38,243 nucleotides of DNA from Verrucomicrobiota bacterium (GCA_016871575.1 VHCW01000043.1:1-38243); one strand, 5' to 3'. Positions 23,598-33,520 are shown, counted from the first letter of the stretch. Notes: generated from the sequence alone by a model not told the origin. A program made the numbers and translations.

Positions 23598-24713
23598 TCA
23601 GTAGTTTCTCCTGTGAATCCAGATGTTCTGTAACAATCCCAGCGCCGTCATGCTGACCAGCGCGAACGAGCCGCCGTAGCTCAACAACGGCAGCGGCACG
23701 CCCGTCACCGGCATCAGGCCGATGGTCATGCCGATGTTGACGAACACGTGGAAAAATAACATCGCCACGATGCCGGTCGCCAGCAACATGCCCAGCCGGT
23801 CGCGGGCGTTGGCTGCAATCCGCAGCCCGCGCCCCAGCAGCACGGCATACAACCCGACCACGCACGCCGCGCCGACAAAACCTTTCTCCTCAGCAATCAC
23901 GCTGAACAGAAAATCGTTCGGCGCCACCGTGCGCGGCAAGTAACCCAGCGAGTTCTGCGTTCCCTGCAGGAACCCCTTGCCCGTCACGCCGCCGCTTCCG
24001 ACGGCGATCAACGACTGGTTCAAGTTCCAACCCGCGCCCAGCGGATCCCGGTTTGGATTCAAAAAAACCGCGAGCCGCTGGCGTTGGTACGTTTTCATTT
24101 GCCACCACGCCACGGGCGTGAGGCACAAACCCAACAACACGGCCAGCAACAGGTGTTTCACCCGCGCGCCGGCCATGAACAACATCGCAAACAAAATCGG
24201 GACCAATGTCAGCGCCGAGCCGAGATCCGGCTCGACCAAAATCAACAACAACGGCACTCCCGTCACGATCATGGGCGCCAATACCGTTTTCCAGTCCTGC
24301 CGTTGTTCCGGTGTCCGGTGAAACAGGTAATACGCCAGCGTCACAATCACCGCCAATTTCGCCAGCTCCGCCGGCTGGATGCCCAGCCGTCCCCAGCCGA
24401 GCCAGCGGCGCGCGCCATACACCTGCACGCCGATGATCAGCACCAAGACCAGCGACAACACGGCCAACACATACCACACCGTGGCCCATTGGCAAATTCG
24501 ACGGTAATCCACTGCCATCACCGCCACATAGACGGCCAGTCCCGCGCCGAACCAGATCATCTGTTGCCGGTAAAACGCCGGCATCGGCTGTCCCGGCCCC
24601 CGGTACGACGCGCTGTAAATAAAACAGACGCTCGTGACAGCCAGCGCCAGCATCACCGCGAACAACAGCCAGTCCATGCGCTGGAAGAATGGTGCGGGAC
24701 GGCTAGTCGGCAT
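23598..24713 (-). CDS. rodA: Rod-shape SEDS glycosyltransferase RodA
   Basis: Polymerises lipid II into glycan strands at the elongasome, paired with PBP2. The 371-residue SEDS protein has about ten membrane helices, starting FQRMDWLLFAVMLALAVTSVCFIYSAS. Conserved elements include GARRWLGWGRLGIQPAELAKLAVIVTLAYYL, LILVEPDLGSALTLVPILFAMLFMAG with the catalytic aspartate region EPDLG, GKGFLQGTQNSLGYLPRTVAPNDFLFSVIAEEKGFVG, and the final LPLLSYGGS. The ATG at 24713 overlaps mrdA by 11 bases. Upstream in-frame extension would overlap the mrdA coding end extensively and is not conserved. Confidence 0.95.
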   Translation of the reverse strand: MPTSRPAPFFQRMDWLLFAVMLALAVTSVCFIYSASYRGPGQPMPAFYRQQMIWFGAGLAVYVAVMAVDYRRICQWATVWYVLAVLSLVLVLIIGVQVYGARRWLGWGRLGIQPAELAKLAVIVTLAYYLFHRTPEQRQDWKTVLAPMIVTGVPLLLILVEPDLGSALTLVPILFAMLFMAGARVKHLLLAVLLGLCLTPVAWWQMKTYQRQRLAVFLNPNRDPLGAGWNLNQSLIAVGSGGVTGKGFLQGTQNSLGYLPRTVAPNDFLFSVIAEEKGFVGAACVVGLYAVLLGRGLRIAANARDRLGMLLATGIVAMLFFHVFVNIGMTIGLMPVTGVPLPLLSYGGSFALVSMTALGLLQNIWIHRRNY

Positions 24714-26571
24714 GGACGCCTCCCCGTTCCGCGCGCGCGGTTGGTTTGCCAAAAATCCCGGCAAAAATCTGTCCCACCACCGGCGCAGCGGTGTGTCCGC
24801 CGCTGTCGCCCTGCTCCAAGAGCACGGCCACGGCAACCCGCGGCGCTTCGTACGGCGCAAACCCGATGAACCAGACCCGTTTGATGCGCCGCACGGCGCC
24901 GTCCACGCGAATGTCGGCTTCCGCCGTGCCGGTCTTGCCGGCCACGCTGACGCCTGGCACGGCGGCTCGCTGGCCGGTGCCGTCGGTCGCCTGCACCGTC
25001 GCCAGCATCGTTTGACGGGCGAACTCAAAATGCGGCGAAGAAATTCTCCGTCGCAGTTCCGGTTTCGTTTCGCTGACGATCACGCCTTCGGCTGTCGCGA
25101 TCCGCCGGATGACGAATGGTTTCCATACCTTTCCGCCGTTGGCGAGCGCGGCGCAGAGGCACGCCATTTGCAGCGGCGTGGTGAGCAGAAAACTCTGGCC
25201 GATGGACAACTGCGCCGTGTCGGCATCCCACCAGCGTTCGCCGTAATGCGCCTGTTTCCACGCCGGGGTCGGCACCAGCCCGGCCAGTTCGCCGCCCCCG
25301 TCGTAGCCGCTCGGCTGGCCAAGTCCGAAATCCTTCGCGGTCCTTGCAATCGCGTCCACTTTCGTCGCCATGCCTTTCTCGTAGAACCAGACATCGCACG
25401 ACCATCGAATGGCTGTCGCCGCGTCCACGCGGCCATGTCCGTGCCGGTTCCAGCAACCAAACGACCGATTCCCAATTTGCAGCGAACCTTTGCACACGGA
25501 CGTGTCGCCGGCCCGCACCGCGCCGGAATCGAGCGCGGCAAGCAGCGTCACCGGCTTGAACGTCGAGCCGGGCGCGTAGCGCGCGCCGGTGGCGCGGTTC
25601 AAGAGCGGACTGGCCGGGTTGCGCAGAACCAAGCCGACTTCCGCGGCGGGCGCGCCGGGCGTGAACAGGTTCGGGTCGAACGTCGGGCGGCTCGCCATCG
25701 CCAGGACTTCGCCGGTGCGCGGGTCGAGGACGACGGCCGCCGCGCGCAACTCCGCGCCACCGGGCAACGGCGCGTGGTCGAGCGCGTTCTCGACGATGCG
25801 CTGGATGTTGGCGTCAATCGTCAGCGTCACGCGGTCGCCGCGTTCGGCGGGCTTGTAGCCGACCTCGCCGACCGAGCGCCCGCTCGGGTTGACCCGGATG
25901 GTGCGTCCGCCGGGCGCGCCGCGGAGCGCTTCGTCGCAGGTTTTCTCGATGCCCTGTTTGCCGGCGGTGTCGGCCTGGTAATAGTAAAATTCGTCGCCCT
26001 CCTCGTCGTCCGGTTGTTCCGCCTGCCCGGCGAAACCGAGCAGGTGGGCCGCGAGCGCGCCGTTCGGATATTGGCGGATGGGCGTGGCGATGAGTTCGAT
26101 GGCCGGCAATTGCGCGGCGCGCTCGGCAAACAGCGCTTGCGTTGGTGGCGGCAAATCGCGCCAGACCGTCAGCGGGAGCGGACGACGTTTGTGGTAGTGC
26201 GTCCGGATATCGCGTTCGGCCAGCGTGACCGGCAACTTCATCGCCTCGGCCAGCACGGCGAGATTGGAACTGGCGACACGATAGATGTCCTGGCGTTTCG
26301 AGATGCGGAGTTGGTCGAGATAAATGACGACGTCGTAGCTGGGCCGGTTGTTGGCGAGTAAGACGCCGTGGCGGTCCAGGATGTCGCCGCGCGCGGACGG
26401 GAGGCGGATGCGGCGGAGCGATTGCGCCTGCTCGCGGGTGCCGTACATTTCGGCGTTGATGACCTGCGTGCGGAACAACGCGAGCAGCAACAGCAGGAAC
26501 CCGGCGGCGACGATGCCGCTGAAGACGCGGAGGCGAAATGGGATGTCGCCGGTTGTCATGAGAAAGCTCAT
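24703..26571 (-). CDS. mrdA: Penicillin-binding protein 2 (elongation transpeptidase)
   Basis: Cross-links peptidoglycan during lateral wall growth; anchored by one helix, catalytic domain in the periplasm. The 622-residue protein has an N-terminal membrane anchor (FSGIVAAGFLLLLLALFRTQ), the pedestal with RGDILDRHGVLLA, and the transpeptidase domain with SxxK at Ser336-Lys339 (GSTFKPVT), the S-C-D second motif at Ser391 (WSCDVWFY) and KTG at 546-548 (VAGKTGTAEA). The ATG at 26571 is chosen because it forms an ATGA overlap with the mreD stop; an internal ATG four codons later (26559) is the alternative. The long upstream frame to 26967 lies inside mreD and is not real. PBP2 and RodA work as one unit. 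Confidence 0.95.
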   Translation of the reverse strand: MSFLMTTGDIPFRLRVFSGIVAAGFLLLLLALFRTQVINAEMYGTREQAQSLRRIRLPSARGDILDRHGVLLANNRPSYDVVIYLDQLRISKRQDIYRVASSNLAVLAEAMKLPVTLAERDIRTHYHKRRPLPLTVWRDLPPPTQALFAERAAQLPAIELIATPIRQYPNGALAAHLLGFAGQAEQPDDEEGDEFYYYQADTAGKQGIEKTCDEALRGAPGGRTIRVNPSGRSVGEVGYKPAERGDRVTLTIDANIQRIVENALDHAPLPGGAELRAAAVVLDPRTGEVLAMASRPTFDPNLFTPGAPAAEVGLVLRNPASPLLNRATGARYAPGSTFKPVTLLAALDSGAVRAGDTSVCKGSLQIGNRSFGCWNRHGHGRVDAATAIRWSCDVWFYEKGMATKVDAIARTAKDFGLGQPSGYDGGGELAGLVPTPAWKQAHYGERWWDADTAQLSIGQSFLLTTPLQMACLCAALANGGKVWKPFVIRRIATAEGVIVSETKPELRRRISSPHFEFARQTMLATVQATDGTGQRAAVPGVSVAGKTGTAEADIRVDGAVRRIKRVWFIGFAPYEAPRVAVAVLLEQGDSGGHTAAPVVGQIFAGIFGKPTARAERGGVHAD

Positions 26572-27035
26572 GCGGGGCGCGACCTCCATCGGGCGAAGTC
26601 CAGAACGAAGAAGAGGAACGGCGCGATGACGGCGCTGACCGCAGCCAGCAACAGGAGTTTCAGCGCAGCGTTCTGTCCGCCGATGACGGCGATGGCGGCG
26701 AGCGACGCGCCGGCGCTCGCAATCGCGCCGGCGAGCATTTGCATCCAAAGCGAGTCCCGGTCGAAGGCGCGTCCGAGGGTGACGAGAAGGAGCGCCGCCA
26801 GCGCATACGCGGCCCCGGTGTTGCCGAACGGCCCGGCGGAAAGCGCGTCCTGGAGAAACCCGGCTGCGACAGCCAACACGACGGCCCAGCGGCGACGGCG
26901 GAAAGTGAGCGCGCCGTAGGCGACGAGCGCGGGGAGGAACTCGAAGCGGAAACCGCCGATCCACCAAGCGGTGGGCAGGCGCGCCTGGAGCGCGGTCAGG
27001 AGCAGGGCAGTGGTCGCGATGATGAGGAAGTTCAT
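26568..27035 (-). CDS. mreD: Rod-shape membrane protein MreD
   Basis: A 155-residue inner-membrane part of the elongasome, linking MreC and the MreB filaments to the synthetic enzymes. It is poorly conserved in sequence, but length, hydrophobicity (about five or six helices) and the segment FLPALVAYGALTFRRRRWAVVLAVAAGFLQDALSAGPFGNTG fit the family: the short R-rich loop followed by GFLQD...GPFG is its best-kept feature. Its position between mreC and mrdA with four-base overlaps on both sides makes the call firm. Confidence 0.9.
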   Translation of the reverse strand: MNFLIIATTALLLTALQARLPTAWWIGGFRFEFLPALVAYGALTFRRRRWAVVLAVAAGFLQDALSAGPFGNTGAAYALAALLLVTLGRAFDRDSLWMQMLAGAIASAGASLAAIAVIGGQNAALKLLLLAAVSAVIAPFLFFVLDFARWRSRPA

Positions 27036-27811
27036 GGGAGGATCACCATCACTTCCTCCAACCGTCGGAAATCGGCGGCCGGTTTGAGTTCGACGTTCTG
27101 GTACAAGCCTTGCGGGTCGAGGTCGGCTTCCGTGACGGTGCCAATGAGGATGCCGCGCGGAAAAACACCGCCAAGACCGGAGGTGTACACGGCGTCGCCA
27201 ACCTTGACGTTGCTCTTGCGGTCCAGGAACGACATTTGAAGGCGCGGCTCGCGCGTGAGGGCGGCGTTGGCGCCGCTGACAATGCCGGGTTCGCGCGTGG
27301 TTTCGAGGAGCGCGCCGACCTTGCAGGTCGGGTCGAGCAACAACAGGACGCGGCTTTCGCCGGCGGTGACGTGAATGGTTTTGCCGATGAGGCCGCTGGC
27401 GCTGAGGACGGGTTGGTCGGGGCGGACGCCGTCGTCGGTGCCGCGGTCAATCTGGATGCTCTTCCACCAGTTCGAGGCGTCGCGGCCGATGACGCGGGCG
27501 CCCACGGTGCGCCACGGGGCGGCCTGTTTGATTTGGAGGAGGGCGCGGAGCTGTTGGTTCTCGGCGCGCTGGTGTTGCAACTCGGCGAGTTGGGCGCGAA
27601 GGGTGTTGTTGTCGGCGCGGAGTTTCTTGTTGTCGGCGGCGAGTTGATTGTGGGAGTGGACGACGGGAATCAGGTCGGCAATGCGCTGGAACGGGGTGGC
27701 GAGACGGAGGAAGAAGACGCGAAGGCCCGCGCCCAAAGCCGTAGGCTGGCCGAGCAGGAGCGCCCAGGCCAGTGCCAGCAATCCGACAATGACAAAATGT
27801 TCTCGCTTCAA
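27032..27811 (-). CDS. mreC: Rod-shape periplasmic scaffold MreC (TTG start)
   Basis: Periplasmic scaffold that activates PBP2-RodA. The 259-residue protein has an N-terminal membrane helix (FVIVGLLALAWALLLG), a coiled coil at about 50-95 (HNQLAADNKKLRADNNTLRAQL and onward), then the beta-rich MreC domain with VIGRDASNWWKSIQIDRGTDDGV and DPTCKVGALLETTREPGIVSG. The start is unusual: the codon before it is TAG, and the first usable codon is TTG at 27811, giving the peptide opening M-KREHF. There is no ATG or GTG before the membrane helix ends. A polypurine AAAAAGACAGGG lies upstream. The weak start may set a low MreC level relative to MreB. Confidence 0.9.
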   Translation of the reverse strand: MKREHFVIVGLLALAWALLLGQPTALGAGLRVFFLRLATPFQRIADLIPVVHSHNQLAADNKKLRADNNTLRAQLAELQHQRAENQQLRALLQIKQAAPWRTVGARVIGRDASNWWKSIQIDRGTDDGVRPDQPVLSASGLIGKTIHVTAGESRVLLLLDPTCKVGALLETTREPGIVSGANAALTREPRLQMSFLDRKSNVKVGDAVYTSGLGGVFPRGILIGTVTEADLDPQGLYQNVELKPAADFRRLEEVMVILP

Positions 27812-27879
27812 CTACAACCCTGTCTTTTTCAACTTGCGCGAGCGGGGAAGGGGATTCGTGTGGCCTACGTTGGACGGGA

Positions 27880-28890
27880 TCAAGTTTCCAGCAACTCGAA
27901 GTGTTCCAAGGCCACGCCCGTGCCGGTGGCGACCGCGCTGAGCGGGTCGTCGGCCACATGAACGGGAAGGCCGGTTTCTTCGGACAGAAGCTTGTCAATG
28001 CCCCGGATGAGCGCGCCGCCGCCGGCGAGCACGATGCCGCGGTCCACGAGGTCGGCGGACAATTCCGCCGGGCAACGTTCGAGAGTGCTGCGAATGATCT
28101 CGACGATGGTCGCGATCGGTTCCTGGAGCGACTCGCGGATTTCCTCGGAGGTGACAGTCAAGGTTTTTGGAAGCCCGGCGACGAGGTCGCGGCCTTTGAC
28201 TTCCATGGTCAACTCATGTTCGAGCGGATAGGCTGAACCGATGTTGGTCTTGATGTCTTCCGACATGCGGGGTCCAATGTCCAAGTTGTAGGCGCGTTTC
28301 ATATACTGGACGATGGATTCGTCCAATTCGTCTCCTGCCACGCGCACGCTGCGGCTGAGCACAATCCCCGCCAAGCTGATGATGGCCACTTCGGTTGTGC
28401 CGCCGCCGATATCCACAATCATATTGCCCGCCGGTTCGAGGACGGGCAACCCCGCGCCGATGGCGGCCGCCATCGGTTCGGGAACCAAACGGACGTCTCT
28501 GGCGCCGGCGTGAATGGCGCTTTCCTTGACGGCCCGGCGTTCGACCTCCGTGATGCCGCTGGGGACCGCCACGACGACGCGCGGTTTGATGCCGAAACGG
28601 TTGTTGTGCACTTTCTGGATGAAATGGCGCAACATGGCCTCGGTGATGTCGAAGTCGGCGATGACGCCGTCCTTCATGGGGCGGATGGCCGTGATGTTGC
28701 CTGGCGTCCGGCCCAACATCCTCTTCGCCTCCTCTCCCACCGCCTTGACGTGGCTGGTTCCTGTCTGGATGGCCACCACGCTCGGCTCTCGCAAAACAAT
28801 CCCGCGATCACGCACATAAACCAGCGTGTTCGCGGTGCCTAAATCGATTCCGATATCGGTGGAAAAATAGTTTAGAAATTTGCCAAACAT
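27880..28890 (-). CDS. mreB: Rod-shape actin homologue MreB
   Basis: Actin-like ATPase that forms membrane-bound filaments directing lateral wall synthesis. The 336-residue protein has the family's standard length and motifs: [20 protein letters not shown] at the N-terminus with phosphate-1 loop, [20 protein letters not shown] as phosphate-2 and [13 protein letters not shown] as the adenosine motif. The ATG at 28890 gives the usual start; a GTG at 28911 would only add seven residues. G-rich sequence (GGGGGG) about 12 bases upstream may serve for ribosome binding, at longer than normal distance. It is the first gene of the mre operon, 68 bases ahead of mreC and 95 bases after the sulfatase operon. 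Confidence 0.97.
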   Translation of the reverse strand: MFGKFLNYFSTDIGIDLGTANTLVYVRDRGIVLREPSVVAIQTGTSHVKAVGEEAKRMLGRTPGNITAIRPMKDGVIADFDITEAMLRHFIQKVHNNRFGIKPRVVVAVPSGITEVERRAVKESAIHAGARDVRLVPEPMAAAIGAGLPVLEPAGNMIVDIGGGTTEVAIISLAGIVLSRSVRVAGDELDESIVQYMKRAYNLDIGPRMSEDIKTNIGSAYPLEHELTMEVKGRDLVAGLPKTLTVTSEEIRESLQEPIATIVEIIRSTLERCPAELSADLVDRGIVLAGGGALIRGIDKLLSEETGLPVHVADDPLSAVATGTGVALEHFELLET

Positions 28891-28941
28891 CGAAATTGTC
28901 AATCCCCCCACACGTCCTCCTCGACGCTGTAAGTTGCGCTC

Positions 28942-28970
28942 CTTTTACCCGTTGCAACTCCCAGCGTCAA
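28942..28970 (-). promoter_or_regulatory. Candidate promoter of the mre operon
   Basis: Read on the minus strand, TTGACG (28965-28970) and TAAAAG (28942-28947) are separated by exactly 17 bases, within the 95-base gap between the last sulfatase and mreB. The start of transcription would be about 45 bases before mreB. It would uncouple the wall genes from the sulfatase operon that runs into them in the same direction. Confidence 0.5.
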
Positions 28971-28985
28971 GCGATGATTTCAGGC

Positions 28986-30512
28986 CTACTCGACCAGCAT
29001 TGGCGCCCAAAGCCCGTCGCGCAGCGGCGGCGTTTCGCCGGAGGGCGGGAACGTGTTCTTCACGGCGGCGCGCAGTTGCGCGGAAAGTGTTTCCACGGTT
29101 TTGGCGTGCGCAGCGTCGGCGGCGAGGTTGTTCATCTCCTTCGAGTCACGTTCGTGGTCGTAGAGTTCAGCGCCTTCGCGGCCTTCGTCCCATTCGGTGT
29201 AACGCCAGCGCGGCGTGCGCAGGCTGTAACCGAAGAATCGCTTGCCAAGCGCCCCCTTGGCGGCGCCGGGGCCGATTCGTTTCTGGCCGCCGCGCGTGAC
29301 CTGCGTGAGCGCCCAGCCGCGCCCGATGAATGACGCGTTCTTGAGCATCGGCACGAGGCTTTGACCTTGAAGCGTGTCGGGCGCCTTGACGCCGCACAGC
29401 TCGGCAATCGTCGGATACAGGTCCACCTGGCTGACGGGCGTCTTGACCACGATGCCACGTTTGCTGACGCCGGGGGCGACGAGGAGCAGCGGCACTCGCG
29501 CGCTTTCCTCGAAGAGGCTCATTTTCTGATACAGGCCGTGCTCGCCCATGTGGTAGCCGTGGTCGCTGGTGAAGACGATGACGGTGCTCTCCGCGAGACC
29601 GAGGCGGTCAAGCGCGTTCACCACGCGGCCCACTTGCGCGTCCATGAAACTGATGCTGGCGTAGTACGCTTGCACGCATTGGCGGCGCAACTCGTCGGTG
29701 AGTTTGTCCTGTTCCTTCTTGTAACTGCCAAACGCCGCGGCCGGCACGGAGGGCACCTGGAACTTTTCGACCGGCGGGAAAATCGGCATCAGATCAGGAT
29801 CATACGAGTCGAAGTACGGCGCCTTGGGCGCAACGTACGGCGTGTGCGGCCGGAAGAACCCGACAGCGAGAAAGAACGGGCGGTCTTTCTGCCGCGCGCA
29901 GCGTTCGAGCACCCATTCGGCCTCGGCGGCGATCATGCCGTCGGTGTGATGCGCATCGCCTTTCGGGGACGGATACCAGCTCAACGTGCCGCCGAACTGA
30001 CCGGGTGTCAGCGTGAAAATGTGCGGCTCCTCCTCGATGCGATCCACGCCGGCGGGATTGATTTCCAATTCCCACGAGCCGGGATCATCGTGGCCATCGG
30101 TGCCGACGGACTTGGGCACGTTGTAGTGGTAGAGCTTGCCGATGCGCGCGGCGAACCCGCCGGCCTGACGGAACGCTTGCGGCAGGCTGACGTGCGAGGG
30201 GATGGTCTGGCGGAAAATCTGCGCGTTGGAGAGGATGCCGCTGCTGTTCGGATACAGTCCCGTGAGGAACGAATTCCGGCTCGGCCCGCACAACGGGAAC
30301 GCGCAGTAGGCGCGCTCGAACCGCACGCCGCGCTCAGCCAGTTTGTCTATGTTCGGCGTCTTGGCGCGCGCATCGCCGTAGCAGCCGAGATAGTTGTTGA
30401 GGTCATCGGAAACGATGAACAAGACGTTGAGCCGCTTCGCCGCGGCGGCGTGGACGTTTCCACAAAAGGCGGCGAGTACCGCCAACAGCAGCAGTTGGGT
30501 GAACGGTTTCAT
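28986..30512 (-). CDS. Secreted iduronate-2-sulfatase-like sulfatase
   Basis: Removes a sulfate ester from a glycan after export (signal peptide MKPFTQLLLLAVLAAFCGNV, cut near HAAA). The 508-residue protein begins its fold with NVLFIVSDDLNNYLGCYGD, whose metal-binding aspartates and DDLN variant are those of iduronate-2-sulfatases, and carries FPLCGPSRNSFLTGLYPNSSG, with Cys75 as the formylglycine precursor. GSYKKEQDKLTDELRRQCVQAYYASISFMDAQVG and FTSDHGYHMGEHG are also the iduronate-sulfatase type. The preferred substrate is predicted as a 2-O-sulfated uronic acid or related sugar, not proven. It is last in the six-gene sulfatase operon, 10 bases after its neighbour. Confidence 0.88.
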   Translation of the reverse strand: MKPFTQLLLLAVLAAFCGNVHAAAAKRLNVLFIVSDDLNNYLGCYGDARAKTPNIDKLAERGVRFERAYCAFPLCGPSRNSFLTGLYPNSSGILSNAQIFRQTIPSHVSLPQAFRQAGGFAARIGKLYHYNVPKSVGTDGHDDPGSWELEINPAGVDRIEEEPHIFTLTPGQFGGTLSWYPSPKGDAHHTDGMIAAEAEWVLERCARQKDRPFFLAVGFFRPHTPYVAPKAPYFDSYDPDLMPIFPPVEKFQVPSVPAAAFGSYKKEQDKLTDELRRQCVQAYYASISFMDAQVGRVVNALDRLGLAESTVIVFTSDHGYHMGEHGLYQKMSLFEESARVPLLLVAPGVSKRGIVVKTPVSQVDLYPTIAELCGVKAPDTLQGQSLVPMLKNASFIGRGWALTQVTRGGQKRIGPGAAKGALGKRFFGYSLRTPRWRYTEWDEGREGAELYDHERDSKEMNNLAADAAHAKTVETLSAQLRAAVKNTFPPSGETPPLRDGLWAPMLVE

Positions 30513-30522
30513 AAAGTTCTTT

Positions 30523-31944
30523 CTATTTTCTTTTTTTCTGGGGTTGCCAGCGCGGTTCCCAGTCGGGAGATGCCTTGCGCGCAGTCTTGAGGTAGGCGCC
30601 GATTTTTTCCGCAATCTCCGGGTGCTGCGCGGCGACGTTGGTTTGCTCGGCGACATCGTTTTTCAAGTCGTACAGAACCACCGTGGCATCGGGATTGCCG
30701 GACCGGATGCCTTTCCACCGGCCTTGATACAGCGCGGCCTGTTTGAATCCTCCTTCGTGGAATTCCCAGTAGAGAAACTCGTGGCGTTTCTGGTCGCCCG
30801 TCTTGCCGCGCAACGTCGGCGCGAAACTGACCGAGTCAACGTCGCCGGGCGTTTTCGCCCCGGCCAGTTCGGCGGCCGTGGCCATCCAGTCGCCGAAGTA
30901 ACCGACGTGGACGGTCGCGATGCCGGGCTTGACGGTGCCCGGCCACCAGGCGATGAACGGAACGCGGATGCCGCCATCGGTGAGGCTGCGTTTGATGCCG
31001 GTGAACGGGCCGGACGGCTGGAAACGCGCGAGGTTGTGGCTGCTCTCGTTGTGCGGGCCGTTGTCGCTGGTGAAGATGACGAGCGTGTTTTTCTCCAAGC
31101 CGAGCAGCCGCAGATGCTCCATCAGGCGGCCCACGTAACTGTCCATGCGCGTGATCATCGCCGCCTGTCCCTTGTCCTGCGCCGGCCAATCCTTGCCGGC
31201 GTAGGGGCCGTAGTCGGGCGCGTGCGCGCCGTCTTTGAGGTCGCGATTGCGCTCGTTGTTGGCGTGCGGAATGACCATGCTCCAGTACAGGAAGAACGGC
31301 CGGTCCTGGTGTTGCGTCACAAATGTCAGCGCCGCATCGGCGAACAGATCATCGGCGTACAGCAGGCCGTCCGCCGCGTACCCCGCGCCGGTGTCGCCCA
31401 CGGGCGTGATGACGTTGGGCAGCGCGACGCGCGTTTCGTTGCGCCAGAGGAAGTCGGGGAAATGATTGTGGGCATGATGTTGATTGAGGTAGCCAAAGAA
31501 ATAATCGAAACCTTGTTTGCGCGGCAGGCCGGTGTCCGCCGGGCCGGCGTCGCCGAGTCCCCACTTGCCGATGAGCGCGGTCCGGTAACCGGCTTGTTGC
31601 ACGACCTTGGCCACGGTGACGTCGTGCCCCTTCAGCGCCTGCGCGGTCGGATTGTCCGCGCCGGCGTTGCCGCGCACGGGCGTGCGGCCTTGATGCTGGC
31701 CGGTCATGAGGACGCTGCGCGACGGGGCGCAAACGGTGGCGCCGGCATAGAACTGCGTGAAGCGCATTCCTTCGCGCGCCATCCGGTCCAGATGCGGCGT
31801 GAGGATGACCTTCTGGCCGTAACAACCGAGGTCGCCGTAGCCGAGGTCATCGGCCATGATCCAGATGAGATTGGGCGGCCGCCCTGCTGCGAATGACGAA
31901 ACCAGAATGACGAATGATGACAGGACAACCAGGACGGATTTCAT
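30523..31944 (-). CDS. Secreted Cys-type sulfatase (arylsulfatase A-like)
   Basis: The 473-residue protein has a signal peptide ([20 protein letters not shown]), the metal site [19 protein letters not shown], and [18 protein letters not shown] with Cys72 as the formylglycine residue. [11 protein letters not shown] and the [10 protein letters not shown] motif fit the N-acetylgalactosamine-6-sulfatase/arylsulfatase A branch, in which Lys of the KWGLG motif contacts the sulfate. A short, very basic C-terminus (QPQKKRK) follows the fold, similar to the tail of the next-upstream sulfatase. Its ATG shares ATGA with that gene's stop. Substrate position is not predictable. Confidence 0.92.
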   Translation of the reverse strand: MKSVLVVLSSFVILVSSFAAGRPPNLIWIMADDLGYGDLGCYGQKVILTPHLDRMAREGMRFTQFYAGATVCAPSRSVLMTGQHQGRTPVRGNAGADNPTAQALKGHDVTVAKVVQQAGYRTALIGKWGLGDAGPADTGLPRKQGFDYFFGYLNQHHAHNHFPDFLWRNETRVALPNVITPVGDTGAGYAADGLLYADDLFADAALTFVTQHQDRPFFLYWSMVIPHANNERNRDLKDGAHAPDYGPYAGKDWPAQDKGQAAMITRMDSYVGRLMEHLRLLGLEKNTLVIFTSDNGPHNESSHNLARFQPSGPFTGIKRSLTDGGIRVPFIAWWPGTVKPGIATVHVGYFGDWMATAAELAGAKTPGDVDSVSFAPTLRGKTGDQKRHEFLYWEFHEGGFKQAALYQGRWKGIRSGNPDATVVLYDLKNDVAEQTNVAAQHPEIAEKIGAYLKTARKASPDWEPRWQPQKKRK

Positions 31945-33506
31945 TGTTGTTTCTTCTTTTGTTTTCCGGCGGCTTTTGCTTTTGGCCCTGCCTTCGGTTG
32001 TTGCCCGCCAAAAGAACCGGGCGGATCTTGAGCGGGAACCTTCAACTCGGCGCGGAGCCGGTTGAGTTCGTCGTGAAGTTCTTTGCGCGTCTTGGCGTAG
32101 GACGGGTCATCGTAAACATTTTTCAACTCGTGAGAATCCTTCTCGCGGTCAATGAGCGTCCAGTAGTTCATCTCCGTCTCGTAGAAGTGGAACAGCTTGT
32201 AACGGTCGGTGACAACACCGTAGTGACGGCGAACGCTGTGCGCGCCGGGGAATTCGTAGTAGTGATAGTAGAAACTTTTCCGCCAATCAGACGGTGTCTT
32301 GCCGGCAAGCACTGGTCGGAGGCTGCGTCCCTGCATGTCGGCAGGAATCGGCAGCCCGGCGGCATCGAGGAAGGTTTCGGGGAAATCAAGGATGGAGACG
32401 AGCGATTTGTTTGACGTGCCGGCCTTGGTCACGCCGGGCCAGCGGACGATCAGTGGCGTGGTAACGGATTCCTCGTAAATCCAGCGTTTGTCGAACCAGC
32501 CGTGTTCGCCGAGGTAGAAACCCTGATCGGAGGAGACGATGACCATCGTGTCCTGCGCGAGTCCTTCGTCGTCGAGATATTTCAACATTGCCCCCACGGC
32601 TTCGTCCACGGCTTTCACGGTGCCGAGGTAATCGTGCATGTAACGCTGGTACCGCCAGCGAACGAGGTCTTTGCCGGTGAGGTTGGCTTTGCGGAACGCT
32701 TCATTGCGCGGTTCGTAGTAGGCATCCCAGATTGTGCGCTGTTCCTCGTTGAGATAGGGCGGCGCGACCAGCTTGGCGTCGCGGTCGTTGAACGTCTTCG
32801 CCAGCGTCATGTCCTGTTCCTTCTCGGCGCGACCGCGTCCGGAGTAGTCGTCGAACAAGGTCTCCGGCTCCGGGAACTTGTTGTCGCCGTTCCATCCGAG
32901 ATGACGTAACGCGGGCGCCCATTCGCGGTGCGGTGCCTTGTGTTGGCTCATGAGCATGAACGGTTTTGATTTGTCGCGCTTCTTGAGCCACTCGATGGAG
33001 AACTCGGAGATCAAATCGGTGGTGTAGCCGGTGTGCGTGACGCGCTCGCCGTTGCGAAACATCGGCGGGTTGTAGTAGATGCCCTGGCCGGGGAGGATGT
33101 GCCAATGGTCGTAGCCGACGGGATCGGTTTCGAGATGCCATTTGCCGATGACGGCGGTCTGGTAACCGGCTTGTTGAAGGAGCTTGGGGAAGGTCTGCTG
33201 CGAACTGTCGAAGCGGTTGCCGTTGCGGACGAATCCGTTGATGTGGCTGTACTTGCCGGTCTGGATGACGGCGCGGCTGGGGCCGCAGATGGAGTTGGGC
33301 ACCAGACAGCGGTCAAACCGGATGCCTTCGCGCGCAAGCCGGTCCATGTGCGGCGTCTTCAACAGCTTGAGCTTGTGACCGTAGGCGCTGATGGCTTGAC
33401 TGGTCAGGTCATCGGCGAAGATGAAGATGATGTTGGGGCGTTTCTCAGCGGCAAATGTGGAAGCCAGGATGAGAACCGACGCCAGTGAGAGCAGGAGTTG
33501 TTTCAT
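31941..33506 (-). CDS. Secreted Cys-type sulfatase with lysine-rich tail
   Basis: A 521-residue exported sulfatase (signal peptide [20 protein letters not shown]). [10 protein letters not shown] starts the fold; [19 protein letters not shown] gives Cys74 as the formylglycine site; [12 protein letters not shown] and [20 protein letters not shown] complete the active site. The K-YSH-NGF context recalls the N-acetylglucosamine-6-sulfatase branch. After the fold comes a low-complexity basic tail ([17 protein letters not shown]) that could bind polyanionic substrate or the cell envelope. The ATG at 33506 has AAGG 7 bases upstream and is preferred; a TTG at 33524 would form a TTGA overlap with the neighbour's stop but puts six odd residues before the signal peptide. 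Confidence 0.92.
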   Translation of the reverse strand: MKQLLLSLASVLILASTFAAEKRPNIIFIFADDLTSQAISAYGHKLKLLKTPHMDRLAREGIRFDRCLVPNSICGPSRAVIQTGKYSHINGFVRNGNRFDSSQQTFPKLLQQAGYQTAVIGKWHLETDPVGYDHWHILPGQGIYYNPPMFRNGERVTHTGYTTDLISEFSIEWLKKRDKSKPFMLMSQHKAPHREWAPALRHLGWNGDNKFPEPETLFDDYSGRGRAEKEQDMTLAKTFNDRDAKLVAPPYLNEEQRTIWDAYYEPRNEAFRKANLTGKDLVRWRYQRYMHDYLGTVKAVDEAVGAMLKYLDDEGLAQDTMVIVSSDQGFYLGEHGWFDKRWIYEESVTTPLIVRWPGVTKAGTSNKSLVSILDFPETFLDAAGLPIPADMQGRSLRPVLAGKTPSDWRKSFYYHYYEFPGAHSVRRHYGVVTDRYKLFHFYETEMNYWTLIDREKDSHELKNVYDDPSYAKTRKELHDELNRLRAELKVPAQDPPGSFGGQQPKAGPKAKAAGKQKKKQQ

Positions 33507-33520
33507 GACGATACCTTGAT

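Noticed and set aside
21974-23656. A 560-codon open frame on the plus strand opposite rng
   Set aside because: It mirrors rng codons in GC-rich DNA; rng itself has complete RNase G motifs, and the antisense product shows only repetitive Asp/Leu/Ala composition.
24634-26361. A 575-codon plus-strand frame opposite rodA and mrdA
   Set aside because: Arg/Ala-rich composition with no recognisable domain, and both opposite genes are certain.
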